This document shows, piece after piece, positions 27,386 through 33,635 of a stretch of 64,000 bases of DNA. The position numbers were made by a program, and so were the translations under genes. Position 1 is the first letter of the stretch. Every line of letters begins with the position of its first letter. Source of the stretch: CALKJP01 sp046299555 (lineage in GTDB: Bacteria; Bacteroidota; Bacteroidia; JACCXN01); contig JBKBHS010000001.1 in the NCBI GenBank assembly GCA_046299555.1, positions 806,001-870,000 of the forward strand. The letters run 5' to 3'. A model generated the notes under the pieces. That model made no database searches and was not told the origin of the DNA. It saw only the letters and a list, made by a program, of their open reading frames with translations.

Positions 27386-27427
27386 GAATGAGGGGGGAGG
27401 GGATAAATTCCATCCCCCCTCTCATTC
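27386..27427 (-). terminator. Strong hairpin downstream of HNH/J-domain genes
   Basis: GAATGAGGGGGG pairs with CCCCCCTCTCATTC (2-nt bulge) around a short AT loop, 9 bp past the stop of the HNH gene on the minus strand. T-richness beyond the stem is weak on that strand, so termination is likely but not certain. Confidence 0.55.
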
Positions 27428-27435
27428 AAGAATAA

Positions 27436-27804
27436 TTATGGTATTGGATATTTCTGCTTCAAAATATTTTGCAAGTCATCATGTATTTTCATCTCTTTAG
27501 AAGATTCAATGTTTGTGTTATCCATTGAAATTATAGCACAAGTATAATAAGGATAATCATCTGCTTTACTTCTATTGTTTTTACAATGCATCGCTCTAAT
27601 ATTTTGAGGAGAATCGTCTCCTCCTTTACTTACTGGGTATGCATGGTCAATTTCCCAGCCAAAAACATGATCTGGATTACCGTAATGATCTCTTTGTATC
27701 CATGCTCCACATGGGTCTTGTTTGTATTTTGTAGGGTCATAATTAGCAACTGAGGTAGCTCTATCCCAAGCAGTTTGAATTTGAGTTTCTGAAAAATTTG
27801 CCAT
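27436..27804 (-). CDS. HNH endonuclease-like protein
   Basis: The 122-residue protein has a compact HNH signature: 'WEIDHAYPVSKGGDD' (D53-H54), then 'SPQNIRAMHCKNNRSKAD' with N68 and further Asn near 76. This is the betabetaalpha metal fold of HNH nucleases. There are no extra domains. It lies 2 bp after the J-domain gene and in the same direction, so the two are a translation-coupled pair. Their joint role is unknown; a nuclease next to a membrane-anchored J protein fits a defence or toxin function, by inference. Confidence 0.75.
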   Translation of the reverse strand: MANFSETQIQTAWDRATSVANYDPTKYKQDPCGAWIQRDHYGNPDHVFGWEIDHAYPVSKGGDDSPQNIRAMHCKNNRSKADDYPYYTCAIISMDNTNIESSKEMKIHDDLQNILKQKYPIP

Positions 27805-27806
27805 TT

Positions 27807-28178
27807 TTAAATAGTTTCAGGTTCTCCTTCATCGTTAATTAATAAACTTACAACTAACAGCATTATAAATAGACCAATGATTAATGTAAATACATTATTA
27901 AATGTATTTACATTGGATTTGCGCTCCATGCTTCTGTTTTTTTCTAGCTCAATTTGATTTCTTTCATTCTGCAAAAATGTATCATAGTCAGAACGTTTTT
28001 TAGCATCAGAAAGAATTTCATAAGCTAATGAAATCTCTTTGAATTTTTCTTCCGAGTTTTTATCTCCATGATTTTTATCAGGGTGATATATCTTTGCTAA
28101 TTCACGATAAGCTTTTTTAATATTTTCGTTACTGGCGAAAGCTTCTAAGCCAAGAATTTGATAGTAATTTTTTTTCAT
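27807..28178 (-). CDS. Membrane-anchored J-domain (DnaJ-like) protein
   Basis: The 123-residue protein has a classic J domain at 1-70 ('YYQILGL', HPD at 32-34, 'FKEISLAYEILSDAKKRSDYD'). A charged linker and one hydrophobic helix at ~94-113 ('LIIGLFIMLLVVSLLI') follow, with a short acidic tail. J domains stimulate the ATPase of Hsp70/DnaK. There is no Gly/Phe or zinc region, so this is not a general DnaJ. The transmembrane helix would tether it with the J domain in the cytoplasm. It is the first gene of the pair with the HNH nuclease. Confidence 0.8.
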   Translation of the reverse strand: MKKNYYQILGLEAFASNENIKKAYRELAKIYHPDKNHGDKNSEEKFKEISLAYEILSDAKKRSDYDTFLQNERNQIELEKNRSMERKSNVNTFNNVFTLIIGLFIMLLVVSLLINDEGEPETI

Positions 28179-28205
28179 TTACATTTTTTTTAAAGATTAA
28201 TCAAT

Positions 28206-28235
28206 ACAAAAAGCATGGGCATAATTAGCCCATGC
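28206..28235 (-). terminator. Rho-independent terminator after small basic protein
   Basis: A perfect 8-bp stem (GCATGGGC / GCCCATGC) with a 7-nt loop is followed on the minus strand by TTTTTG. It lies 27 bp past the stop of the 41-aa gene and separates it from the J-domain gene. Confidence 0.8.
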
Positions 28236-28261
28236 AATTTGTTTTCTGTTTCAGGAAAGAC

Positions 28262-28387
28262 TTATTTCTTTTTGTCTCTTTCCTTTACTGTAGTAGAAGG
28301 ATGCTTGTCAGCGTACTTTTTAGGTACATACTGCCCAGTTTCCGCATCCCTATACTTCGGCTTAGAAGTACTAGATTTTTTACTCAT
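28262..28387 (-). CDS. 41-residue basic small protein
   Basis: A short frame from ATG at 28387 to TAA at 28262 encodes a Lys/Ser/Thr-rich protein with the core 'YRDAETGQYVPKKYADKHP' and the ending 'TTVKERDKKK'. Small proteins with this 'YRDA.TG.YV.K.YA..HP.TTV' pattern recur in Bacteroidota genomes. No function is known to me. It has its own terminator. The open frame on the opposite strand over the same bases is a hydrophobic shadow of this gene. Confidence 0.7.
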   Translation of the reverse strand: MSKKSSTSKPKYRDAETGQYVPKKYADKHPSTTVKERDKKK

Positions 28388-28443
28388 AGCAAATCATTTT
28401 ATCCCCAAATTTGTATAATGAGTGGGGCTTCTTTCTCAAAAGT

Positions 28444-28472
28444 TTTGTTATTTGAAAAGATTGCTATATTTG
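28444..28472 (+). promoter_or_regulatory. Bacteroidota-type promoter
   Basis: TTTG at 28444-28447 and TATATTTG at 28465-28472 match the -33/-7 consensus (TTTG, TAnnTTTG) with 17 bp between. No gene follows on this strand; only a hairpin terminator ~70 bp later. Confidence 0.55.
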
Positions 28473-28478
28473 CGGTCT

Positions 28479-28550
28479 CTTAACACACGCTAATTATTAT
28501 AGCAAGCTAAACCCCGACCGAAAAACATTGAAACGGCAGGGGTTTTCCTT
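28479..28550 (+). ncRNA. Possible small RNA between promoter and terminator
   Basis: A transcript from the promoter at 28444-28472 would run ~70 nt and end at a hairpin (AAACCCC / GGGGTTT with an inner CCG / CGG, 28509-28545) followed by TTTTCCTTTT. No start codon with a usable frame lies inside. The hairpin could also end minus-strand transcription from the ImmA operon 180 bp to the right. Only sequence signals support this. Confidence 0.35.
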
Positions 28551-28722
28551 TTAACATCTTTTCACAAATTATACCAATTAGTTTTGTTGGTCATTTTGGC
28601 AGATTTGACGAAAAATTAGTGTCATTTATCAAGCTATATACTGACAACTGAAAGTTGCTAAAAAAGTAAAGAAATTAAAAAAGAAAAAATAGCAGAGCAT
28701 GTTTTTTACTAATGTTTTAATG
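28551..28722. other. Intergenic region, nothing recognised
   Basis: AT-rich DNA between the hairpin at 28509-28550 and the stop of the ImmA-like gene. I see no gene or RNA. Confidence 0.5.
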
Positions 28723-29508
28723 TTACTTTTCCCAAATAACACTTATCATATAATTGAAGGAAGGAACGAATAAGCAATACTCATAGAACTTGGAATCGGG
28801 TTCATCATCCTTCATTTCAAACCAATCTGACTTCCAAATTTGTTGTGATGATTCTTCTCCATAATATGAAATTCCCTTTTTGAAAACTTCAAAAGCAACA
28901 CTTCCGCTTGGCGGTGGTGAATCTTTTTTAAATTGTGAGAAATACCGCCAGTCGTCAGACTTTTTAAACCATTTCATTTTATTGTCCTGACAGCACACAA
29001 TAAAAATGGGATGGTTGCCATTATTCTTCTTTACAAATTTTAAAATGGCTGCTGTCTTGCTTACTTCAAACTTTGCTGCCAAATGCTCAATCACTTTATG
29101 ATTGAAAACTTTTCCTTTACATTCTTTGGCAAACATTTCTGTTGGCATTAAAAATTCTGCTGCAAATTCATTGGCTTCAATTTCTTCCTGACTGAAGTAT
29201 GGTTGCGAAGAATGGTTTAGCGTTTCGTCATTGTCTGTAAAACCTTTTTTAAAATGACGGTGTAACTCATAATGTCCCAACTCGTGAGCAAGAATAAATC
29301 GCTTACGTGGATAAAAGTTTATGTTAGAATTAATTGTGATAATACCGGAATCTTCCTTCATTAAAATTCTGCCGTCTGCTCCTTCAATTTCTTCTTCTTT
29401 AATAAGAATGTTTTTGCTTTTAATGATAGTTTCAATAGGTAATTCCAACGGTTCAGTAATTCCGCATTCATAATAAAGTTTCTGAACTGCGGCTACTGCA
29501 TTACTCAT
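28723..29508 (-). CDS. ImmA/IrrE-family zinc metallopeptidase
   Basis: The 261-residue protein has the ImmA/IrrE (M78) signature 'FILAHELGHYELHR' (HExxH at 75-79) followed by 'EEIEANEFAAEFLMP', which supplies the third ligand region. The C-terminal third is a separate domain of unknown type. I chose ATG at 29508: AAAGGAGAAA lies just upstream and the start overlaps the previous stop (ATGAGTAA). An upstream ATG would give 11 more residues but a 41-bp overlap. Members cleave HTH repressors or other regulators on DNA damage or phage signals. It is the third gene of an operon with a sigma-like protein, divergent from CBASS genes, so its substrate is probably encoded there. Confidence 0.85.
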   Translation of the reverse strand: MSNAVAAVQKLYYECGITEPLELPIETIIKSKNILIKEEEIEGADGRILMKEDSGIITINSNINFYPRKRFILAHELGHYELHRHFKKGFTDNDETLNHSSQPYFSQEEIEANEFAAEFLMPTEMFAKECKGKVFNHKVIEHLAAKFEVSKTAAILKFVKKNNGNHPIFIVCCQDNKMKWFKKSDDWRYFSQFKKDSPPPSGSVAFEVFKKGISYYGEESSQQIWKSDWFEMKDDEPDSKFYEYCLFVPSFNYMISVIWEK

Positions 29509-29938
29509 TTTCTCCTTTGTTATATTCTTCTTCAATCTCACCTAACAAGTCAAGAAGTTTGGAATCAATCAAAATGGCTTGTTTATCCTTCTCTGAAACT
29601 TCTTTAAGGTTTCTGAACATTGGCTGTAACTCTGCAAACTTTGGTTTGGAAAAAATATCATCTGCTATTTGTTTGTATTTCTCTGCACCTGATGAAATAC
29701 CTTCTTTAAGATTTGAAAGAAATTCTTTTACACGATTGTATTTCACTTCGTTTAGTTCCGCTTTTGCTTTAGTTCTTAACTGGCGAAACAGCATCATGTT
29801 TTTTTGAACAATGGCGTCAATGTCTATCCCTTGTTCTTTCAATAGTTCTTCATCTTCTTTATCATATTTAGAGTCAAGATAAAGATTGAATAAGTTGTCC
29901 AACAAAATGTATTTCTCTTTATTTTCTATATGGTTCAT
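29501..29938 (-). CDS. Helical protein between sigma-like and ImmA genes
   Basis: The 145-residue protein is very charged, predicted all-helical, with no cysteines or membrane segments ('EELLKEQGIDIDAIVQ', 'LLDLLGEIEEEYNKG'). I do not recognise the family. It overlaps the ImmA gene by 8 bp and lies 13 bp after the sigma-like gene. Between a sigma-like factor and an ImmA protease, an anti-sigma or cleavage-target role is plausible; this is inference. Confidence 0.6.
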   Translation of the reverse strand: MNHIENKEKYILLDNLFNLYLDSKYDKEDEELLKEQGIDIDAIVQKNMMLFRQLRTKAKAELNEVKYNRVKEFLSNLKEGISSGAEKYKQIADDIFSKPKFAELQPMFRNLKEVSEKDKQAILIDSKLLDLLGEIEEEYNKGENE

Positions 29939-29951
29939 ACAGTTTGTTTTT

Positions 29952-30563
29952 TTAAGCAGTTAATTCTTCTTTATAGTTCATTAATCTTCTAACAAGTTTT
30001 TTTCTTAAAACATAAATCTTCTCAACTTCGACATTCATTTCATTCGCAATAGTTTCAAAGGATGCTTTTTCAAAATATCGGATAACAAAATATTGAAGGT
30101 CATCATCATCCATTGAAACTTCATGTGCAAACTGAATCAGCTTGGCATAAATTTCTTCGTTTCCTTTTGTTTCATTGGCTGCTATTGCTTGCAAATCATA
30201 AATATCACCTGCATCTCTTTCGTCAAAAACTGGATGTTCGTTTTGTTTGGCTTTGTAATCGGTAACTTTATCAGAAATTAGTTTGTTTGCAATTCGCATT
30301 AGTTGCACTGCAAGTGAGAATTTTTCAAACTTCCAATCCCAACCATTTGGTTCGTATAATCTTTTTATAGATTCTCCAACATAGTAGTCAATTGGTGGCA
30401 TGCCTAAGTTTTTTGAACTGTGAGCCCCAGAAATTGTTCGATCCATTTTTGAGCCAATACGAAGCCTTGCCTTCACATGATGGGTAAGTTGCTTTATTGC
30501 TTCTGCAACCTCATCGTCTGAAAGACCCTGTAGTTTTCTTAAAACAAATTCCCTTCTGGTCAT
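29952..30563 (-). CDS. Sigma-70-like regulatory protein
   Basis: The 203-residue protein starts 'LSDDEVAEAIKQLTHHVKAR'. The middle part ('FEKFSLAVQLMRIANKLISDKV') resembles sigma region 2. The C-terminal ~45 residues ('FVIRYFEKASFETIANEMNV', then a recognition-helix-like 'VEKIYVLRKKLVRRL') look like a sigma region 4 helix-turn-helix. It lacks a clear region 1.2 or 3. It is first in an operon with the 145-aa and ImmA genes and is transcribed away from the CBASS genes 200 bp off. A TGGTCA inverted repeat lies in that gap and a related TTCTGGTCAT overlaps its start codon, suggesting autoregulation. Confidence 0.65.
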   Translation of the reverse strand: MTRREFVLRKLQGLSDDEVAEAIKQLTHHVKARLRIGSKMDRTISGAHSSKNLGMPPIDYYVGESIKRLYEPNGWDWKFEKFSLAVQLMRIANKLISDKVTDYKAKQNEHPVFDERDAGDIYDLQAIAANETKGNEEIYAKLIQFAHEVSMDDDDLQYFVIRYFEKASFETIANEMNVEVEKIYVLRKKLVRRLMNYKEELTA

Positions 30564-30604
30564 TTTGTTATTTCACATTAAGAATAACCGGAGAATTTAT
30601 TTTC

Positions 30605-30618
30605 TGGTCATCTGACCA
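30605..30618. promoter_or_regulatory. Palindromic operator candidate between divergent operons
   Basis: TGGTCA-TC-TGACCA is a perfect inverted repeat in the 200-bp gap between the sigma-like operon and the HNH/CBASS operon. TTCTGGTCAT recurs 49 bp away across the start of the sigma-like gene. This is a candidate binding site for one regulator controlling both directions. Confidence 0.45.
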
Positions 30619-30763
30619 AAATAAAAAAATGGTGGTTATTATACCTACAAAGAAACGAAAATTGAATTAATGATTTCCTTAACCTGCCAAAATTTCCGAG
30701 ATAAACTGTTGGATATGTTTTTGGTGGAGGCAGGATTAAGTATTAACAAAATACATTATTATA

Positions 30764-31180
30764 ATGGAGAAAGAAAGATTGCAAAAAATTTATCGCAAGA
30801 CAGATGGTTATTGCCATATCTGCCACAAGAAACTGAGTTTTACTAATTACGGTGTGCAAGGTGCAAAAGGAAGTTGGCACATAGATCATTCAATAGCAAA
30901 AGCAAATGGCGGTAGCGACCACATGAACAACCTTTACCCTGCTTGCATTTCATGCAACCTTGATAAAGGAACAAAACACACGAAAACGGCACGTTCTCAA
31001 CATGGAAATAGCCGTGCTCCGTATTCAAAAAGCAAGAAACAGAAAATCAAAAGCAATAATACGACTGGCGGTGCTTTGATTGGTGGTGGAATCGGTCTTG
31101 CAATTGGCGGTCCAGTCGGTAGCTTGATTGGAAGTTTTGTTGGCGGTTTGATTGGAAATGAAAATTCACCTAAAAAGTAA
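30764..31180 (+). CDS. HNH endonuclease with C-terminal glycine zipper
   Basis: In this 138-residue protein, residues 10-70 form a zinc-containing HNH domain: C17/C20, then 'WHIDHSIAKANGGSD' (H39, D41, H42), N55-N56, and C61/C64 ('CISCN'). A basic linker (~75-98) leads to a Gly-rich hydrophobic hairpin at 103-131 ('GGGIGLAIGGPVGSLIG') of the glycine-zipper type, which can insert in membranes or oligomerise. It is the first gene of the CBASS operon (5 bp to the next). It could be an extra effector or an unrelated passenger; nuclease activity is inferred from the motif. Confidence 0.8.
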   Translation: MEKERLQKIYRKTDGYCHICHKKLSFTNYGVQGAKGSWHIDHSIAKANGGSDHMNNLYPACISCNLDKGTKHTKTARSQHGNSRAPYSKSKKQKIKSNNTTGGALIGGGIGLAIGGPVGSLIGSFVGGLIGNENSPKK

Positions 31181-31185
31181 TTCAA

Positions 31186-31809
31186 ATGGATAAATTTAAT
31201 CTAAGATACATTAAGCCCAGTGCATTTATCGCAATTTGCGTGTTGCTGGGCGTCTCGCTGTTTGCTGCAAATAAATTCATAAATACACATTGGGGTATTT
31301 CCATTTCAGTTTTCGCTGTTATAGGTGGATTGCTTGGCATAGTCAACAACTTTCTCTGGAATGTAAGACCATTTAGCTGGATGTATACAGTCCCCGATTT
31401 CTCTGGTCGTTATGAAGGAACACTTTTATATGAGTTCCGAAATGAAAAATGTGAAGTTGTTTCAGATACTCTTGAACACATCAAGGTAATAGTTCAAAAT
31501 GGGTCAGACGTTGTAATTAACTCATGGACAAAAAAGAAAGATGGAACAATGTCTTCCAAATCGACCAGCATTGAAGCGAGCATTGTAAAAGAAAAGGATG
31601 GAACATTTATTATCATCTTCAACTATCTAAATGAAGGGAATTTTGAGTTAGGGTTTTCACCTCATTACGGGACTGAAATTTTACGATTAGTAAAAAATGG
31701 TGATGGCAAGCACCTAATAGGTAAATATTACACGGAACGATTACCTTACCAAACAAAAGGTAAAATTGATTTGAAATTTAAAAATAATGAATTGTATCAC
31801 GAAAAATAA
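31186..31809 (+). CDS. cap15: Cap15-like CBASS effector (2 TM + beta-barrel)
   Basis: The 207-residue protein has two transmembrane helices at ~12-30 and ~38-58 followed by a soluble beta-rich domain of ~140 residues ('YTVPDFSGRYEG' opening, alternating strands to the end). This is the layout of Cap15, a CBASS effector whose barrel binds a cyclic dinucleotide and which then disrupts the inner membrane. Identification rests on the layout, the 'W...PDFSGRYEG' opening and position: the CD-NTase gene starts 11 bp later. It would act in the inner membrane of the infected cell and cause growth arrest. Confidence 0.75.
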   Translation: MDKFNLRYIKPSAFIAICVLLGVSLFAANKFINTHWGISISVFAVIGGLLGIVNNFLWNVRPFSWMYTVPDFSGRYEGTLLYEFRNEKCEVVSDTLEHIKVIVQNGSDVVINSWTKKKDGTMSSKSTSIEASIVKEKDGTFIIIFNYLNEGNFELGFSPHYGTEILRLVKNGDGKHLIGKYYTERLPYQTKGKIDLKFKNNELYHEK

Positions 31810-31820
31810 AGTAAATAAAT

Positions 31821-32819
31821 ATGGCAAATTGTAACGAACATTTTCAAAAGTATAACGGTGAAATTAGATTGACCGATGCTAGGAGAAAAGACTTAAAAGG
31901 CTCTCGTAAAGAACTTCGCAGAAAAGTAAGGAAGTGGTTTAAAGAAAATAAACCAGATGAACCGCAACCCAAATTTAGCGGTCAAGGTTCAATGTCAATG
32001 GACACCATCATTAATCCGTTACCACGAACAATTAAAGATGGAAATGAGGAAATAAAAGTTCTTTATTACGATGTTGATGATGGAATTTATTTTGAAGGTG
32101 ATAAAGACGCAAAGGATAGAAACTCTACTGCAACTTACCACGATTGGGTTGTAAAAGCTGTAACGGGTCACACCGATAAAGACCCAATTGATAAAAACAC
32201 ATGCGTAAGAACATTATTTGCAGATGGGCATCATATTGATGAACCAATTTATTACAAGAAAGGCGACACTCCTGAACTTGCTCATAAAAGAGATGGCTGG
32301 ATTGAAAGCGACCCAAAAGCTTTTACAGATTGGTTTAACGATCTTGCCGATAAGAACCCGCAATTGCGTTTATTAGTTCGATATGGTAAGGGTTGGTTTG
32401 ATTTTCGTGAATTTGAAAATGAAAGTAAGCCGATGCCAAGTGGTTTGATTATTACTATCTTAATTGCAGAAAATGCTGTTTATCGCAAAGAACGTGATGA
32501 TATTGCCTTGAAAGAAACTTTGCTTGCTATTCAAGCAAAATTGAAAAGGACTTTTGAGTGCAACCGACCAACAACACCAAAAGGTGAAAACCTGTTGAAA
32601 GATTATGCACATAAGGATTATTTCATGGACTGCCTTGCAAAGTTTATTGATGATGCTACAAAAGCTTTGCAAGAAAAAAACTTCAAAAAGGCAACTGAAT
32701 ACTGGCGTAAACATTTAAGCGAAAGATTTCCATTAGGTGAGGATAAAGATGATACTTCTAATTCTTCTGCTGGATTAGGAGCAATGATACCCCCCACTAC
32801 AAGACCTTATGCCGAATAA
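31821..32819 (+). CDS. CD-NTase (SMODS cyclic nucleotide synthase) of CBASS
   Basis: The 332-residue nucleotidyltransferase has the GS motif at 56-57 ('SGQGSMSMDT'), paired aspartates D84/D86 in 'YDVDDGIYF' and a third acidic residue at ~140 ('HIDEPIY'). It then has the 'GWIESDPKAFTDWF' block found in DncV-like enzymes. All three metal-binding acids are present, so it should be active. CD-NTases make cyclic di- or trinucleotides on phage infection. The C-terminus ('MIPPTTRPYAE') ends in a flexible tail, a candidate for conjugation by the E2-like protein whose gene overlaps the stop by 1 bp (TAATG). Confidence 0.88.
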   Translation: MANCNEHFQKYNGEIRLTDARRKDLKGSRKELRRKVRKWFKENKPDEPQPKFSGQGSMSMDTIINPLPRTIKDGNEEIKVLYYDVDDGIYFEGDKDAKDRNSTATYHDWVVKAVTGHTDKDPIDKNTCVRTLFADGHHIDEPIYYKKGDTPELAHKRDGWIESDPKAFTDWFNDLADKNPQLRLLVRYGKGWFDFREFENESKPMPSGLIITILIAENAVYRKERDDIALKETLLAIQAKLKRTFECNRPTTPKGENLLKDYAHKDYFMDCLAKFIDDATKALQEKNFKKATEYWRKHLSERFPLGEDKDDTSNSSAGLGAMIPPTTRPYAE

Positions 32820-33493
32820 TGAAGAATGAGCAGTTTGAAATAGATATTGAAGTTGTTCCAAATATTTTCAGTGGATTATCCATTGTAGAAGCTGATGGTG
32901 AAAAATTTCTAAAAGGAGAACTACCTATAATTGATGCTAACAGCAAAGAGTGGGCAAAGTATAATATAGAGATTAAGGGTAGCGATAGTTACCCATATAA
33001 TTTTCCTAAACTATTTGAAACTGCTGATGCATTTCCGCACAATGCAGATTGGCATGTTTATGAAGATGATTTCTCATGTTGTGTTGATTATCCTGCCAAT
33101 GCAAAAATTATTTGTAAAAATGGTTTGCATGTATCTGATTACATTAAAAACTATGCTATTCCATATTTTGCCAATCAAACCTTCAGAATTAGAGAGGGCT
33201 ATTATCGTCATGGAGAATACTCTCATGGTATTTTCGGAAAGATTGAATACTACCAAAGCAAATTAAAAGCAAAGAGTCCCGCTGAGTTATTTGAGATGTT
33301 CCGTTTAATTCTATTTGATTTTAATCCACCAAGAACAGCGGAATGTCCATTTTGTCACAAGGTAAAATTCCGACATTGCCATAGAGATGTTTTTAGGGAA
33401 TTACAGTATGCTAAAGACTATATTTTTCAAGACGGAGCACAATTGCTTGCATTTTTTCGGTCACATCCTGATTACGGACTACCTAAAAGTTAA
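32819..33493 (+). CDS. E2-like protein of short type II CBASS
   Basis: The 224-residue protein has an E2/UBC-like fold pattern: 'SYPYNFPKLFETADAFPHNADWHV', then 'FSCCVDYP' with candidate active-site C87/C88, then 'YIKNYAIPYFANQ' and 'GYYRHGEYSHGIFGKIEYY'. The C-terminal part has C176-x2-C179 and C187-H188, a possible zinc site. Bacterial E2-only proteins next to CD-NTases prime the synthase by ubiquitin-like transfer in short type II CBASS. No E1 or JAB gene is present. The start overlaps the CD-NTase stop. Confidence 0.8.
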   Translation: MKNEQFEIDIEVVPNIFSGLSIVEADGEKFLKGELPIIDANSKEWAKYNIEIKGSDSYPYNFPKLFETADAFPHNADWHVYEDDFSCCVDYPANAKIICKNGLHVSDYIKNYAIPYFANQTFRIREGYYRHGEYSHGIFGKIEYYQSKLKAKSPAELFEMFRLILFDFNPPRTAECPFCHKVKFRHCHRDVFRELQYAKDYIFQDGAQLLAFFRSHPDYGLPKS

Positions 33494-33515
33494 TTATTTC
33501 AATATCCTAAATTAG

Positions 33516-33601
33516 GCGTTGGCAAAAATTGCACTCTTTTTGTGGCTGCATTGCATTGTGTTTGTGGGTGGGTAGCCACCAAATTTGTGCAATGCGTGTG
33601 G
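33516..33601 (+). repeat. Structured repeat element, copy 1 (covarying arms)
   Basis: The order is conserved block GCGTTGGCAAAAA, arm TTGCA, block CTCTTTTTG, arm TGGCT, 26-nt spacer, arm AGCCA, block CCAAATTTG, arm TGCAA, block TGCGTGTGG. Both arm pairs are perfect reverse complements. The second copy, at 39726-39807, keeps the blocks but has different, again complementary, arms. It lies between the E2 stop and the Avs-like stop. Confidence 0.8.
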
Positions 33602-33635
33602 TAATAGAAATTCATTTTTTTTGTGCGGTGGGGTG

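Noticed and set aside
28215..28483. Two overlapping + strand ORFs of 67 and 83 codons
   Set aside because: They are antisense to the 41-aa basic gene and its terminator, and have Phe/Leu/Ser-rich shadow composition.
28723..30563. Canonical CapH/CapP pair
   Set aside because: The ImmA-type protease is present but no short HTH repressor is; the partner is sigma-like.
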